Shown here: positions 14,583 through 21,658 of the stretch, piece after piece
Position numbering within the stretch: the stretch's first letter is position 1
Layout: each line of letters starts with the position of its first letter
Source: CAZMGG01 sp964565715
GTDB taxonomy: Bacteria; Planctomycetota; UBA1135; UBA2386
Length of the DNA: 22,093 nt
Reading direction: 5' to 3'
NCBI GenBank assembly: GCA_964565715.1
Contig: CAZMGG010000096.1
Coordinates: 1 to 22,093, forward strand
Program-made: the position numbers and the translations under genes
Notes under the pieces: model-generated
Told to the model about the DNA's origin: nothing
Databases searched by the model: none
The model's input: the letters and a program-made list of their open reading frames with translations, nothing else

Positions 14583-16949
14583 ATGCGCCGCCACCTCCTG
14601 CCCCTCCTCGCCGTCGCCGCCTGCGGTGTGTTCCTCCTGGCCCAGGATCCGCCGGCCGAGACCGCGGACACGTACGGCCACAGCCGGCACGGCGGCGAGT
14701 TCGACGAAGGGCCGCGGCAGGCCGCATACCTGATGCCGGACCTCGGCGGCCACGTGCACTTCCCGGTGCAGGGTCTCTCTCCTGAGGCGCAGGCGTTCTT
14801 CGATCAGGGCGTCACCCAGCAGCACGGTTTCTGGTACTTCGAGGCCGAGCGCAGCTTCCGGCAGGTGGCGAAGCTCCACCCCGAGTGCGCGATGGCGTAC
14901 TGGGGCATGGCCATGGCCAACGTCGAGAACAAGAAGCGCGCCGCCGGCTTCGCGGCGCAGGCCGTGCAGCGCGCCAACGGCCTGCCCGAGCGCGACCGCC
15001 TGTGGATCGCCGCCATCGCCGACCTGTACCAGATCGACGCCGCCGCGCGCACCGAGCTGCAGTCGGGCGACGCGTCGCGGCAGAAGGCGGCCCGCGAGGC
15101 GATCGTCGCCAGGAACGAGAAGCGCGAGGAGAAGAGGCTCGCCCGCCAGTTCGTCCGCGGCATCGAGGCGGTGGTGGCGGCGTGCCCGGACGACATCGAG
15201 GCCAAGGCGTTCCTGGCGATCCAGTCCTGGCGCAATGCCGAGCACGGCATCGAGATCACCAGCCACGGCGCGGTGAACGCGCTGCTCGACCAGGTGTTCG
15301 CCGTGCAGCCGCTGCATCCCGCGCACCACTACCGCATCCACCTGTGGGATCGCGAGAAGGCCGAGCGCGCGCTCGGTTCGGCGGCGGTGAACGGCAGCAC
15401 GGCGCCGGGCATCGCGCATCAGTGGCACATGTCGGGGCACATCTACGCCAGGCTCGATCGCCACGCCGAGGCGGCCTGGCAGCAGGAGGCGTCGGGCCGG
15501 GTCGATCATGCGCACATGCATCGCGATCGGGTGATGCCGTTCGAGATCCACAACTACGGCCACAACCAGGAATGGCTGTGCCGCAGCCTGCTGCACGTGG
15601 GCAGGGTGCGTGAGGCGCTGGATCTGGCGCGCAACCTGGCGGAGCTGCCGCGGCATCCGAAGCTGAACCAGCTGACCGCCGGCGACGACATCGCCGGCTA
15701 TGGCCGCGCGCGGCTGATCGAGGCCTGCGAGACGCATCTGCTGTGGGAGGAGGCGCTGGCGCTGGATCGCGGTGGCCATCTGGACGCGACCGGCGACGCG
15801 CGGGCCGACGCCGACCGGCTGCTGCTGCTGGGCCGCGCCGCGTTCCGGCTCGGGCGGCTCGACGAGGGCGAGCGGAGGATCGCCGAGGCCGAGGCGCTGC
15901 TGGGCAAGGTGCGGCGCGAGCGCGCCGACGCGGTGGACCAGGCGGAGGACGCGGCGCTGCAGCGCAAGGACACCGAGGACAAGGTGCGGTCGGCGATGGA
16001 CGAGGCGCGCAACGCGCGCGCCACGCCGCTGCGGGCCGTGCGCGAGGCGCTGGCGGAGCTGCGGGCCGAGCGGCTGCTGGCCCAGGGCGATGGCAAGGGC
16101 GCCCTGGCGGCGCTGGGCGAGGTGAAGAACGCGGGCAGGCTGCTGCTGGCGCGGGCGCACGAGGCTGCCGGCGACCTGCCGAAGGCGATCGAGGAACTGC
16201 AGGCCGAGGTGAAGGCGCGGCCGCAGCGGGTGGCGCCGCTGGCGCTGCTCTGCGGCGCGTTGCAGCGGGCGGGGCGGAACGAGGATGCGAAGGCCCGCTT
16301 CGCCGAACTGCGGCAGGTGGCCGGTCATGCCGATCGGGACCTGCCGGTGCTGCGCGAGGTGGCGGCGTTGACGGCGGAGCCGGGCCTGCCCGCCGACTGG
16401 CGGCAGCCGCAGCCGTTCGGCAGCGACTTCGGTCAGCGGCCGGAGATCGCGTCCCTCGGCCCGTTCCGCTGGAGCCCGATGCCGGCGCCGGCCCTGGAGC
16501 TGTCGCGCACAGGCGGCGGGACCTGGAGCCTCGCCGGGCAGCGCGGCCGGCCGACGCTGGTGGTGTTCTACCTGGGCTTCGGCTGCCTGCACTGCATCGA
16601 GCAGCTGCAGGCGATCGCGCCGAAGGCGAAGGCGTTCGCCGAGGCCGGCATCGACATCGTGGCGGTGGGCACCGATCCGGCGGCGAAGGCGCTGGCGTCG
16701 CTGCAGGCCCTGCCGGAGGAGGAGCGCTTCGGCTTCCCGCTGCTCTGCGATCCAGAGTTGGCGAGCTTCAAGGCGTGGCGGTGCTTCGACGACTTCGAGG
16801 GCATGCCGCTGCACGGCTCGTTCCTGCTGGACGGCGACGGCCGCGTGCGCTGGCAGGACATCTCGTTCGAGCCGTTCACGCAGATCGACTGGCTGCTCGG
16901 CGAGAGCCGGCGGCTGCTGGCGCTGCCGGCTGGAGCGGGCGCGAAGTAG
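14583..16949 (+). CDS. Secreted TPR protein with C-terminal thioredoxin-like (AhpC/TSA) domain
   Basis: A 788-aa exported protein with the signal sequence MRRHLLPLLAVAACGVFLLAQD. The first part has degenerate TPR helices, beginning FFDQGVTQQHGFWYFEAERSFRQVAKLHPECAMAYWGMAMA (written here as its landmarks FFDQGV at about 72-77 and AYWGMAMA at about 105-112). A charged, probably coiled-coil stretch lies around 440-480, and further TPR helices follow to about 600. The C-terminal 150 residues are a redoxin domain with LVVFYLGFGCLHC, giving a CxxC pair at C668 and C671, followed by FPLLCDPELASFKAWRCFDDF. That composition fits an envelope thiol-disulfide or peroxiredoxin-like function tethered to a protein-binding scaffold. 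The partner is unknown. It overlaps the next gene by one base, so the two are probably coupled. Confidence 0.8.
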   Translation: MRRHLLPLLAVAACGVFLLAQDPPAETADTYGHSRHGGEFDEGPRQAAYLMPDLGGHVHFPVQGLSPEAQAFFDQGVTQQHGFWYFEAERSFRQVAKLHPECAMAYWGMAMANVENKKRAAGFAAQAVQRANGLPERDRLWIAAIADLYQIDAAARTELQSGDASRQKAAREAIVARNEKREEKRLARQFVRGIEAVVAACPDDIEAKAFLAIQSWRNAEHGIEITSHGAVNALLDQVFAVQPLHPAHHYRIHLWDREKAERALGSAAVNGSTAPGIAHQWHMSGHIYARLDRHAEAAWQQEASGRVDHAHMHRDRVMPFEIHNYGHNQEWLCRSLLHVGRVREALDLARNLAELPRHPKLNQLTAGDDIAGYGRARLIEACETHLLWEEALALDRGGHLDATGDARADADRLLLLGRAAFRLGRLDEGERRIAEAEALLGKVRRERADAVDQAEDAALQRKDTEDKVRSAMDEARNARATPLRAVREALAELRAERLLAQGDGKGALAALGEVKNAGRLLLARAHEAAGDLPKAIEELQAEVKARPQRVAPLALLCGALQRAGRNEDAKARFAELRQVAGHADRDLPVLREVAALTAEPGLPADWRQPQPFGSDFGQRPEIASLGPFRWSPMPAPALELSRTGGGTWSLAGQRGRPTLVVFYLGFGCLHCIEQLQAIAPKAKAFAEAGIDIVAVGTDPAAKALASLQALPEEERFGFPLLCDPELASFKAWRCFDDFEGMPLHGSFLLDGDGRVRWQDISFEPFTQIDWLLGESRRLLALPAGAGAK

Positions 16950-18907
16950 TGGCGACGGGTGCGCGGGCGCTGCTGGCCGCCCTGCTGGCGGGCGCCCTGC
17001 TGCTGGTCTACTGGCCGGCCCTGTGGGGGCCGTTCCTGTTCGATGACCTGCCGTCGCTGGTGGACAGCCCGGGGCTGCGGGAGGGCGACTTCCTGCGCAT
17101 GGCGTTCGGCGAGCCGCAGTCGCCGCTCTCCAACCGCGTGCTGGTCTGCCTCTCGTTCGTGCTGAACCACGCGCTGCACGGCATGGCGCCGTTCGGCTAC
17201 CACATCGTCAACCTGCTGCTGCACTGGACGAACGGGCTGCTGCTGTGGGCGCTGGCGGCCGCCGCGCTGCGCGGGCCGAACGTGGCGGCGATCGCGCCGG
17301 GGCTGGCCGCGCGGGCCAGCCGGATCGGCTTCGCCCTGGCGGCGCTGTGGACGCTGCATCCGCTCGCCACCGACGCGGTGGCCTACGTGACCCAGCGCAC
17401 CACCCTGCTGATGGCGACCATGCTGCTGCTGGCGCTGCTGGCCACGGCCCGTGCCGCGCAGGCCGAACGGCCGGGCCGCTGGCGCGCGCTGGCGATCCTC
17501 GCCGCGGTGCTGGCGATGGCGAGCAAGGAGGAGGCCGCCGCACTGCCGCTGCTGGTGCCGCTGTGGCTGCGCGCCTTCCACCTGCCGTCCTTGCGGGCGC
17601 TGCGGCCGCACCTCGGCTTCGTGCTGGGGCTGGCGGGGACGGCCTGGGCGGCGCTGCTGGTCTGCGTCCTGCTCGGTCCGCCCAACGCGACGGTCGGCTG
17701 GTCGGCGACGCCGCGGGTCGATGCCTTCGAATCGCTGCTCACCCAGGCGCCGGTGGTGACGCACTACGCGTGGCTCGCGGTCTGGCCGCAGCCGCTGCGC
17801 GCTGCCTACGACTGGGACGTGGTGCGCACGGTGGGACCGGTGGTGTTGCCGGGCCTGCTGGTGCTGGCGGCGCTGCTCGGCACGGTGTGGCTGTGGCGGG
17901 CGCGGCCGTGGTGGGGCTTGCTGGGCGCCTGGTTCTTCCTGCTGCTGGCGCCCACCTCCAGCATCCTGCCGATCGTCACGGAGCTGGCGGCGGAACGGCG
18001 CGCCTACCTGCCGGTGCTGGCCGTGCTGGCGCCGCTGCTGCTGCTCGGCGAACGGCTGCTGCGGGGCGCCGGCCGCGCCCGATGGCTGGCCCTGCTGCTC
18101 GTGCTGGCGGTGCTGGCGACGCTCGCGCGGCCGGCGGCGGCCCGGTTCGGCGACCCGGCGGCGTTCTGGGCCTCGGTCGAGGCCCACAACGAACTGCGCA
18201 ACGGCAGCGTCGGCAGCGCCCTGATCCTTGGCAACCTGGGGCACCAGGCCGCCGCCGCCGGCCGCCTGCAGGAGGCCCACGACCACTTCTGGCGCGCCCT
18301 GCAGGGGCAGCATCCGGGCTTCGGCGAACGGCTCAACTTCGCCGGCGTGCTGGTCAGCATGGGCCGGCTTGCCGAGGCGGAGCCGCTGCTACGCGCCCTG
18401 GTGGCGGAACGGCCGCAGAGCGTCACCGCGCTCGGCAACCTGGTGACGTGCCTGCTGGCGGCGCACGAGGCGGACCTGCGGCGGGGTGCCGCGGATGGCC
18501 GCGATCCACGCCTGCGCGAGACCGAGGACCTGGCGCGCCAGGGCATGGCGCTGGCGCCGGCGCACGCGGGGCTGGCCAACGGGCTCGGCATGGCGCTGCT
18601 GCTGCAGGGGCGCGCCGCCGACGCGGAGCCGTGCTTCCGCGCGGCGATCGGCCACGACCCATCGCTGCCGCAGGGCTACCTGAATCTCGGCGCGGCGTTG
18701 CTGGCCCAGGGGCGCCGCGACGAGGCGGTGGCGTTGTGGCGGCGGCTCCTGCCGGTGCTGCCCGGCGACGCGGAGCTGCGGTGGCGGCTGGCGGTGGCCA
18801 TCCTCGACGGCGATCGGCAAGGCGCGGTGGCGCTGCTGCAGGAGGCGCTGCGGCTGGACCCGGGGCACTCGGGGGCGCGCGGCCTGCTGGGCAGGATCGG
18901 CCGATGA
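16949..18907 (+). CDS. TMTC-like GT-C fold membrane glycosyltransferase with C-terminal TPRs
   Basis: The 652-aa protein starts with GTG at 16949, sharing one base with the preceding TAG stop. The N-terminal half has about ten membrane helices and GT-C landmarks: FLFDD (D32, D33) in the first external loop, YHIVNLLLHWTNGLLLW, LHPLATDAVAYVTQRTTLL, SKEEAAALPLLVPL (about 192-205), and APTSSILPI with AERRAYLP (about 348-355). This set is characteristic of TMTC/protein O-mannosyltransferase-like proteins. The C-terminal part from about 405 is soluble and made of TPR units (for example GNLGHQAAAAGRLQEAHDHF). By analogy it transfers a sugar from a polyprenyl carrier to secreted proteins on the outer face of the membrane; donor and acceptor are not known. 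The preceding TPR/redoxin protein is a candidate partner or substrate. Confidence 0.85.
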   Translation: MATGARALLAALLAGALLLVYWPALWGPFLFDDLPSLVDSPGLREGDFLRMAFGEPQSPLSNRVLVCLSFVLNHALHGMAPFGYHIVNLLLHWTNGLLLWALAAAALRGPNVAAIAPGLAARASRIGFALAALWTLHPLATDAVAYVTQRTTLLMATMLLLALLATARAAQAERPGRWRALAILAAVLAMASKEEAAALPLLVPLWLRAFHLPSLRALRPHLGFVLGLAGTAWAALLVCVLLGPPNATVGWSATPRVDAFESLLTQAPVVTHYAWLAVWPQPLRAAYDWDVVRTVGPVVLPGLLVLAALLGTVWLWRARPWWGLLGAWFFLLLAPTSSILPIVTELAAERRAYLPVLAVLAPLLLLGERLLRGAGRARWLALLLVLAVLATLARPAAARFGDPAAFWASVEAHNELRNGSVGSALILGNLGHQAAAAGRLQEAHDHFWRALQGQHPGFGERLNFAGVLVSMGRLAEAEPLLRALVAERPQSVTALGNLVTCLLAAHEADLRRGAADGRDPRLRETEDLARQGMALAPAHAGLANGLGMALLLQGRAADAEPCFRAAIGHDPSLPQGYLNLGAALLAQGRRDEAVALWRRLLPVLPGDAELRWRLAVAILDGDRQGAVALLQEALRLDPGHSGARGLLGRIGR

Positions 18908-19020
18908 AATCGCCGTAATGGCATTGATATAAACATCTTACGAGCGACGTGGGTGCCGCGACGAGAGGCCTTGCCGGAGTGCACTTGTCCGGGGCATGAC
19001 AACCAATAATATCTATTGTC
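18908..19020. other. AT-richer intergenic region ahead of the RHH/nucleotidyltransferase module
   Basis: The stretch is clearly richer in A+T than the surrounding genes, particularly at 18917-18940 and 19001-19018. It holds the operator-like palindrome and a possible promoter for the downstream pair. I see no gene in it. Confidence 0.6.
18985..19012 (+). promoter_or_regulatory. Possible promoter of the RHH/nucleotidyltransferase operon
   Basis: TTGTCC at 18985-18990 and TAATAT at 19007-19012, 16 bp apart, each match the σ70 consensus at 4 of 6 positions. Transcription would begin at about 19019, so the ATG at 19021 would be at the 5' end. There is no Shine-Dalgarno sequence, in keeping with a leaderless mRNA. 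The -10 box lies inside the palindrome. Confidence 0.35.
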
Positions 19021-19023
19021 ATG
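18995..19023. promoter_or_regulatory. 29-bp operator-like palindrome including the RHH start codon
   Basis: CATGACAA at 18995-19002 and TTGTCATG at 19016-19023 are perfect inverted 8-bp arms. The centre has a further symmetric ATA/TAT pair. A third half-site, TTGTC, lies at 18985-18989. The right arm includes the start codon of the RHH gene. This is where a ParD-like protein would be expected to bind to repress its own operon. Confidence 0.6.
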
Positions 19024-19524
19024 TCTTCCAGGCGACCGGCCGCCCTCAGCGTGTCCCTGCCCCAGGCCCTGCGCAAGTTCGTCGACCAGCGGGTGCGCAC
19101 CGGCGGTTTCGGCAACGTCAGCGAGTACATCCGGACGCTGATCCGGGCCGACCAGGGGGCGGGTCTGCCGGGGGTAGGCGGGCTGCGCCGCCCTGCGGGG
19201 CGTGCGCTGGCGGTCGCCGAGGGTGGGCCGGCGAACGCGGCGGACCCTGCGGCGGACCTGACCACGGACGACTGGCGCGAACTGCGCGACGCCTTGCTGC
19301 GGGGCGGAGCTGTCCTGCACGAGCTTCGGTTGGTCGAGGCGGCGGGCTTGTTCCGCTCGGCCCTGCTGCAGGTGGCGGCGCGCGTCCGCCAGACCCGGCC
19401 CGACGCAACCGCAGCCGAGGTCGCTGCTGCCCAGGCCGCTTGGGTGCATCAGGAGGAGGCATGGGACCACGGCCATCACCTCCAGGCGGCGCCGGAACGA
19501 CTGCGGGGGATCCTCGATGGCTAG
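19021..19524 (+). CDS. ParD-like ribbon-helix-helix protein, putative antitoxin of a nucleotidyltransferase pair
   Basis: A 167-aa protein. Residues 9-43 read as a ParD/CopG ribbon-helix-helix domain: LSVSLPQALRKFVDQRV, TGGFGNVSEYIRTLIR. ParD antitoxins are usually about 80-90 aa. Here a low-complexity linker (45-80) leads to a helical C-terminal region (82-160, with DWRELRDALLRG and RQTRPDATAAEV) that I do not recognise and that may bind the partner. The ATG at 19021 gives the N-terminus expected for the family and overlaps the palindrome. The stop overlaps the start of the next gene by 8 bp. By context it is probably both DNA-binding autorepressor and antitoxin for the nucleotidyltransferase. 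No ParE/RelE-type toxin is adjacent. Confidence 0.75.
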   Translation: MSSRRPAALSVSLPQALRKFVDQRVRTGGFGNVSEYIRTLIRADQGAGLPGVGGLRRPAGRALAVAEGGPANAADPAADLTTDDWRELRDALLRGGAVLHELRLVEAAGLFRSALLQVAARVRQTRPDATAAEVAAAQAAWVHQEEAWDHGHHLQAAPERLRGILDG

Positions 19525-20128
19525 CGGCAGCCCGGAACCGCAGATCGGGCTCATGCTGCGGGTGGCCGAGGGTCTCGCGCGGAATGGCTTCGGCTGCGCC
19601 CTGGTGGGTGGACTCGCGGTCGGGCTGCGCACCGTGCCTCGTGCCACCAAGGACATCGACTTCGCGGTGGCTGCCGCCACCGACGGCGACGCCGAAGCCG
19701 TCGTGCGGGCCGCCAAGGGGCTCGGGCTCCGGGCGGTGACGCTGCTGGAGCACGCCGAGACGGGCCGGATCGCCACGGTGCGCTTCGCCGAGATCGGCGG
19801 CAATCCGGAGGCGGCCGTGGATCTCTTGTTCGCCGCCTGTGGCCTGGAAACCGAGATCGTCGATGCGGCGGAACCCGTGCGGTGCGGCGTGGGCTCGGTG
19901 CTGGTCGCCAGCCTGCCGCACCTGGTCGCGATGAAGGTCCTGTCGGAGTCACCGCGGCGCAGCCAGGACCGCAGCGACCTCCGGGCGCTCCTGTCCCACG
20001 CGCCGGATCGGGAGGTCCGCCAGGCGGCGGCGGCTCTGGAACTGATCACCGCCCGCGGTTTCGCGCGGGGCAAGGACCTACGGGCGGTGCTGCTGGCGGT
20101 GCTGGCGGACCTGGGGAGGTTGCCCTGA
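19517..20128 (+). CDS. AbiEii/MNT-like nucleotidyltransferase, putative toxin
   Basis: A 203-aa protein with the DNA polymerase β-type minimal nucleotidyltransferase core: ALVGGLAVGLRTVPRATKDIDFAV (GG at 31-32, D46-x-D48) and a third carboxylate likely at D102 (AVDLLFA). LVAMKVLSESPRRSQDRSDLRALL (136-159) matches the conserved Lys-to-Asp region of AbiEii/DUF6036-type proteins. Such enzymes in toxin-antitoxin systems transfer nucleotides to tRNA or to protein partners. The ATG at 19517 overlaps the RHH gene by 8 bp, with GGGGGA upstream, so translation is coupled. All core residues appear intact. Known cognate antitoxins are AbiEi-like winged-helix proteins or HEPN proteins; the RHH neighbour is different. 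A non-toxic housekeeping role cannot be excluded. Confidence 0.8.
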   Translation: MASGSPEPQIGLMLRVAEGLARNGFGCALVGGLAVGLRTVPRATKDIDFAVAAATDGDAEAVVRAAKGLGLRAVTLLEHAETGRIATVRFAEIGGNPEAAVDLLFAACGLETEIVDAAEPVRCGVGSVLVASLPHLVAMKVLSESPRRSQDRSDLRALLSHAPDREVRQAAAALELITARGFARGKDLRAVLLAVLADLGRLP

Positions 20129-20274
20129 CCGTGACCGGCGGATGGGCGGCATGGGCGGGCCTGCAGGCCGGGACGCCGGCCCTCCACGGTGCGGCGATGA
20201 AGCGTGATTCCGCCCGGCGAGCCGGCCACGCCGAGGCTCGCTGAAGTGAACCCAGGAGCAGCCCCACGCCGCCC
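20129..20274. other. Intergenic, no gene supported
   Basis: GC-rich sequence between the nucleotidyltransferase stop and the glmU promoter. It has a perfect 12-bp palindrome, GGCCTGCAGGCC, at 20158-20169 without a T-run, so no convincing terminator. A 37-codon GTG frame from 20131 to 20244 has no ribosome site or recognisable sequence. Confidence 0.5.
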
Positions 20275-20303
20275 TTGACCCGGCTGCGCCCCCTCCGCAC
20301 AAT
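20275..20303 (+). promoter_or_regulatory. σ70-type promoter of glmU-prs
   Basis: TTGACC (20275-20280) and CACAAT (20298-20303) lie exactly 17 bp apart, matching the consensus at 5/6 and 4/6. The predicted start near 20310 gives a leader of about 47 bases before the glmU ATG. It is the best promoter match in the window. Confidence 0.6.
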
Positions 20304-20356
20304 CCTCGCCCCTTTCCTCACCCCGAGGGCCCCGCCGTGGGGTCCCCCGTCCTCCC

Positions 20357-21658
20357 ATGTCCCGATCCCTGGCCGTGATCTGCCTGGCTGCTGGCCAGGG
20401 CAAGCGCACCAAGGTCAGCCTGCCCAAGGTGCTGCTGCCGCTGTGCGGCCGCACCCTGGTGGAGTGCGCCCTGGATGCGACGGCGGAATTGCGCCCGGAC
20501 CGGACGGTGGTGGTGCTGAGCCATCAGAAGGAGAAGGTGCAGGCGGCGCTGGCCGGGCGACCGGAGACGACGTTCGTCGACCAGGGCAAGCCGATGGGCA
20601 CCGGCCACGCGGTGAAGGTGGCGATGGCGGCGCTGGAGGGCTTCCGCGGCGACGTGGTGGTGACCTACGGCGACTGTCCGCTGATCACCGCCGCCACGCT
20701 GCAGGAACTGCGTGACGTCCGCGGCGGCTCGCCGTGCTCGCTGCTGACGGCCTGCCCGCCGGATCCGACCGGCCTCGGCCGCATCCTGCGCGACGACGAC
20801 GGCGCGCTGGTGGGCATCCGTGAGGAGCGGGACTGCTCCGACGACGAGCGGCAGATCGACGAGATCAACGCCGGCTTCTACTGCTTCGACAGCGAGAGCC
20901 TGCGGCGGGAGCTGGCGGCGCTGAAGAACGACAACGCCCAGGGCGAGTACTACCTGACCGATGTGGTGGCGGCGTTCGTCCGGCAGGGCGCGACGGTGCC
21001 GACCGTGGAGGCGGGCGACGGCGACGAGATCCTCGGCGTCAACACGCTGGCCGACCTGGCGGTGGCGCGGCTGGCGATGCAGGAGCGGATCCTGATCGGG
21101 CACCTGCTGGCTGGCGTGATCGTCGTCGACCCGGCCACCACCTGGATCGATCACGGCGTCGAGATCGGCGCCGACACGCGCATCCTGCCGTGCACGGTGA
21201 TCGGCAAGGGCTGCAAGGTCGGTCGCAACTGCGAGGTGGGGCCGTTCGCGCACCTGCGCGGCGGCACGGTGCTCGAGGACGGCGCCGAGATCGGCAACTT
21301 CGTCGAGGCGAAGAAGACCCTGGTCGGCACCGGCGCCAAGGCCAAGCACCTGACCTACCTGGGCGACGCGGTGGTGGGCAGCAAGGCCAACATCGGCTGC
21401 GGCACGATCACCGCCAACTACGACGGCAGGCACAAGCACGAGACCCGGATCGGGGCGGGCGCCTTCATCGGCAGCGGCACCGTGCTGGTGGCGCCCAGCC
21501 AGGTCGGCGAGGGCGCCATGACCGGCGCCGGCGCCATCGTCAAGCGCGGCACCAGCATCGGCGACGGCGAGGTCTGGGTCGGCGTTCCGGCCCGCAAGCT
21601 GAAGGACCGGGCCGACGCCGGGGCGACGAAGGCCGGCGAGACGGAGGAACGGCGATGA
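20357..21658 (+). CDS. glmU: Bifunctional GlmU: N-acetylglucosamine-1-phosphate uridyltransferase / glucosamine-1-phosphate acetyltransferase
   Basis: This 433-aa cytoplasmic enzyme makes UDP-GlcNAc, the precursor of peptidoglycan and envelope glycans, in two steps. The N-terminal pyrophosphorylase domain shows LAAGQGKRTKVSLPKVLLPL (the signature GxGxR...PK), GTGHAV, YGDCPLI and GEYYLTD. From about 245 a left-handed β-helix of hexapeptide repeats forms the acetyltransferase, with EAKKT, KHLTYLGDA, GCGTITANYDG and VGVPARK. It is slightly shorter than the typical 450-460 aa, mostly through loops and a short tail. The start follows directly with SRSLAVICLAAG, as expected. It overlaps prs by ATGA, the order also found in Bacillus (gcaD-prs). 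Confidence 0.95.
   Translation: MSRSLAVICLAAGQGKRTKVSLPKVLLPLCGRTLVECALDATAELRPDRTVVVLSHQKEKVQAALAGRPETTFVDQGKPMGTGHAVKVAMAALEGFRGDVVVTYGDCPLITAATLQELRDVRGGSPCSLLTACPPDPTGLGRILRDDDGALVGIREERDCSDDERQIDEINAGFYCFDSESLRRELAALKNDNAQGEYYLTDVVAAFVRQGATVPTVEAGDGDEILGVNTLADLAVARLAMQERILIGHLLAGVIVVDPATTWIDHGVEIGADTRILPCTVIGKGCKVGRNCEVGPFAHLRGGTVLEDGAEIGNFVEAKKTLVGTGAKAKHLTYLGDAVVGSKANIGCGTITANYDGRHKHETRIGAGAFIGSGTVLVAPSQVGEGAMTGAGAIVKRGTSIGDGEVWVGVPARKLKDRADAGATKAGETEERR
21643..21648 (+). promoter_or_regulatory. Ribosome-binding site of prs
   Basis: GGAGGA lies six bases before the ATG at 21655, inside the end of glmU. It fixes the prs start and supports direct translation from the shared transcript. 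Confidence 0.75.

Noticed and set aside
12735..16814. 1359-codon open frame on the minus strand
   Set aside because: It runs opposite the SGNH and TPR/redoxin genes, both of which have clear domains. It is antisense to their codon pattern and has no family match that I can see.
20158..20169. 12-bp palindrome GGCCTGCAGGCC as a terminator
   Set aside because: There is no T-run, and short palindromes of this kind are expected by chance in GC-rich DNA.
20131..20244. 37-codon frame between the nucleotidyltransferase and glmU
   Set aside because: There is no ribosome site and no recognisable sequence, and its composition resembles spacer DNA.
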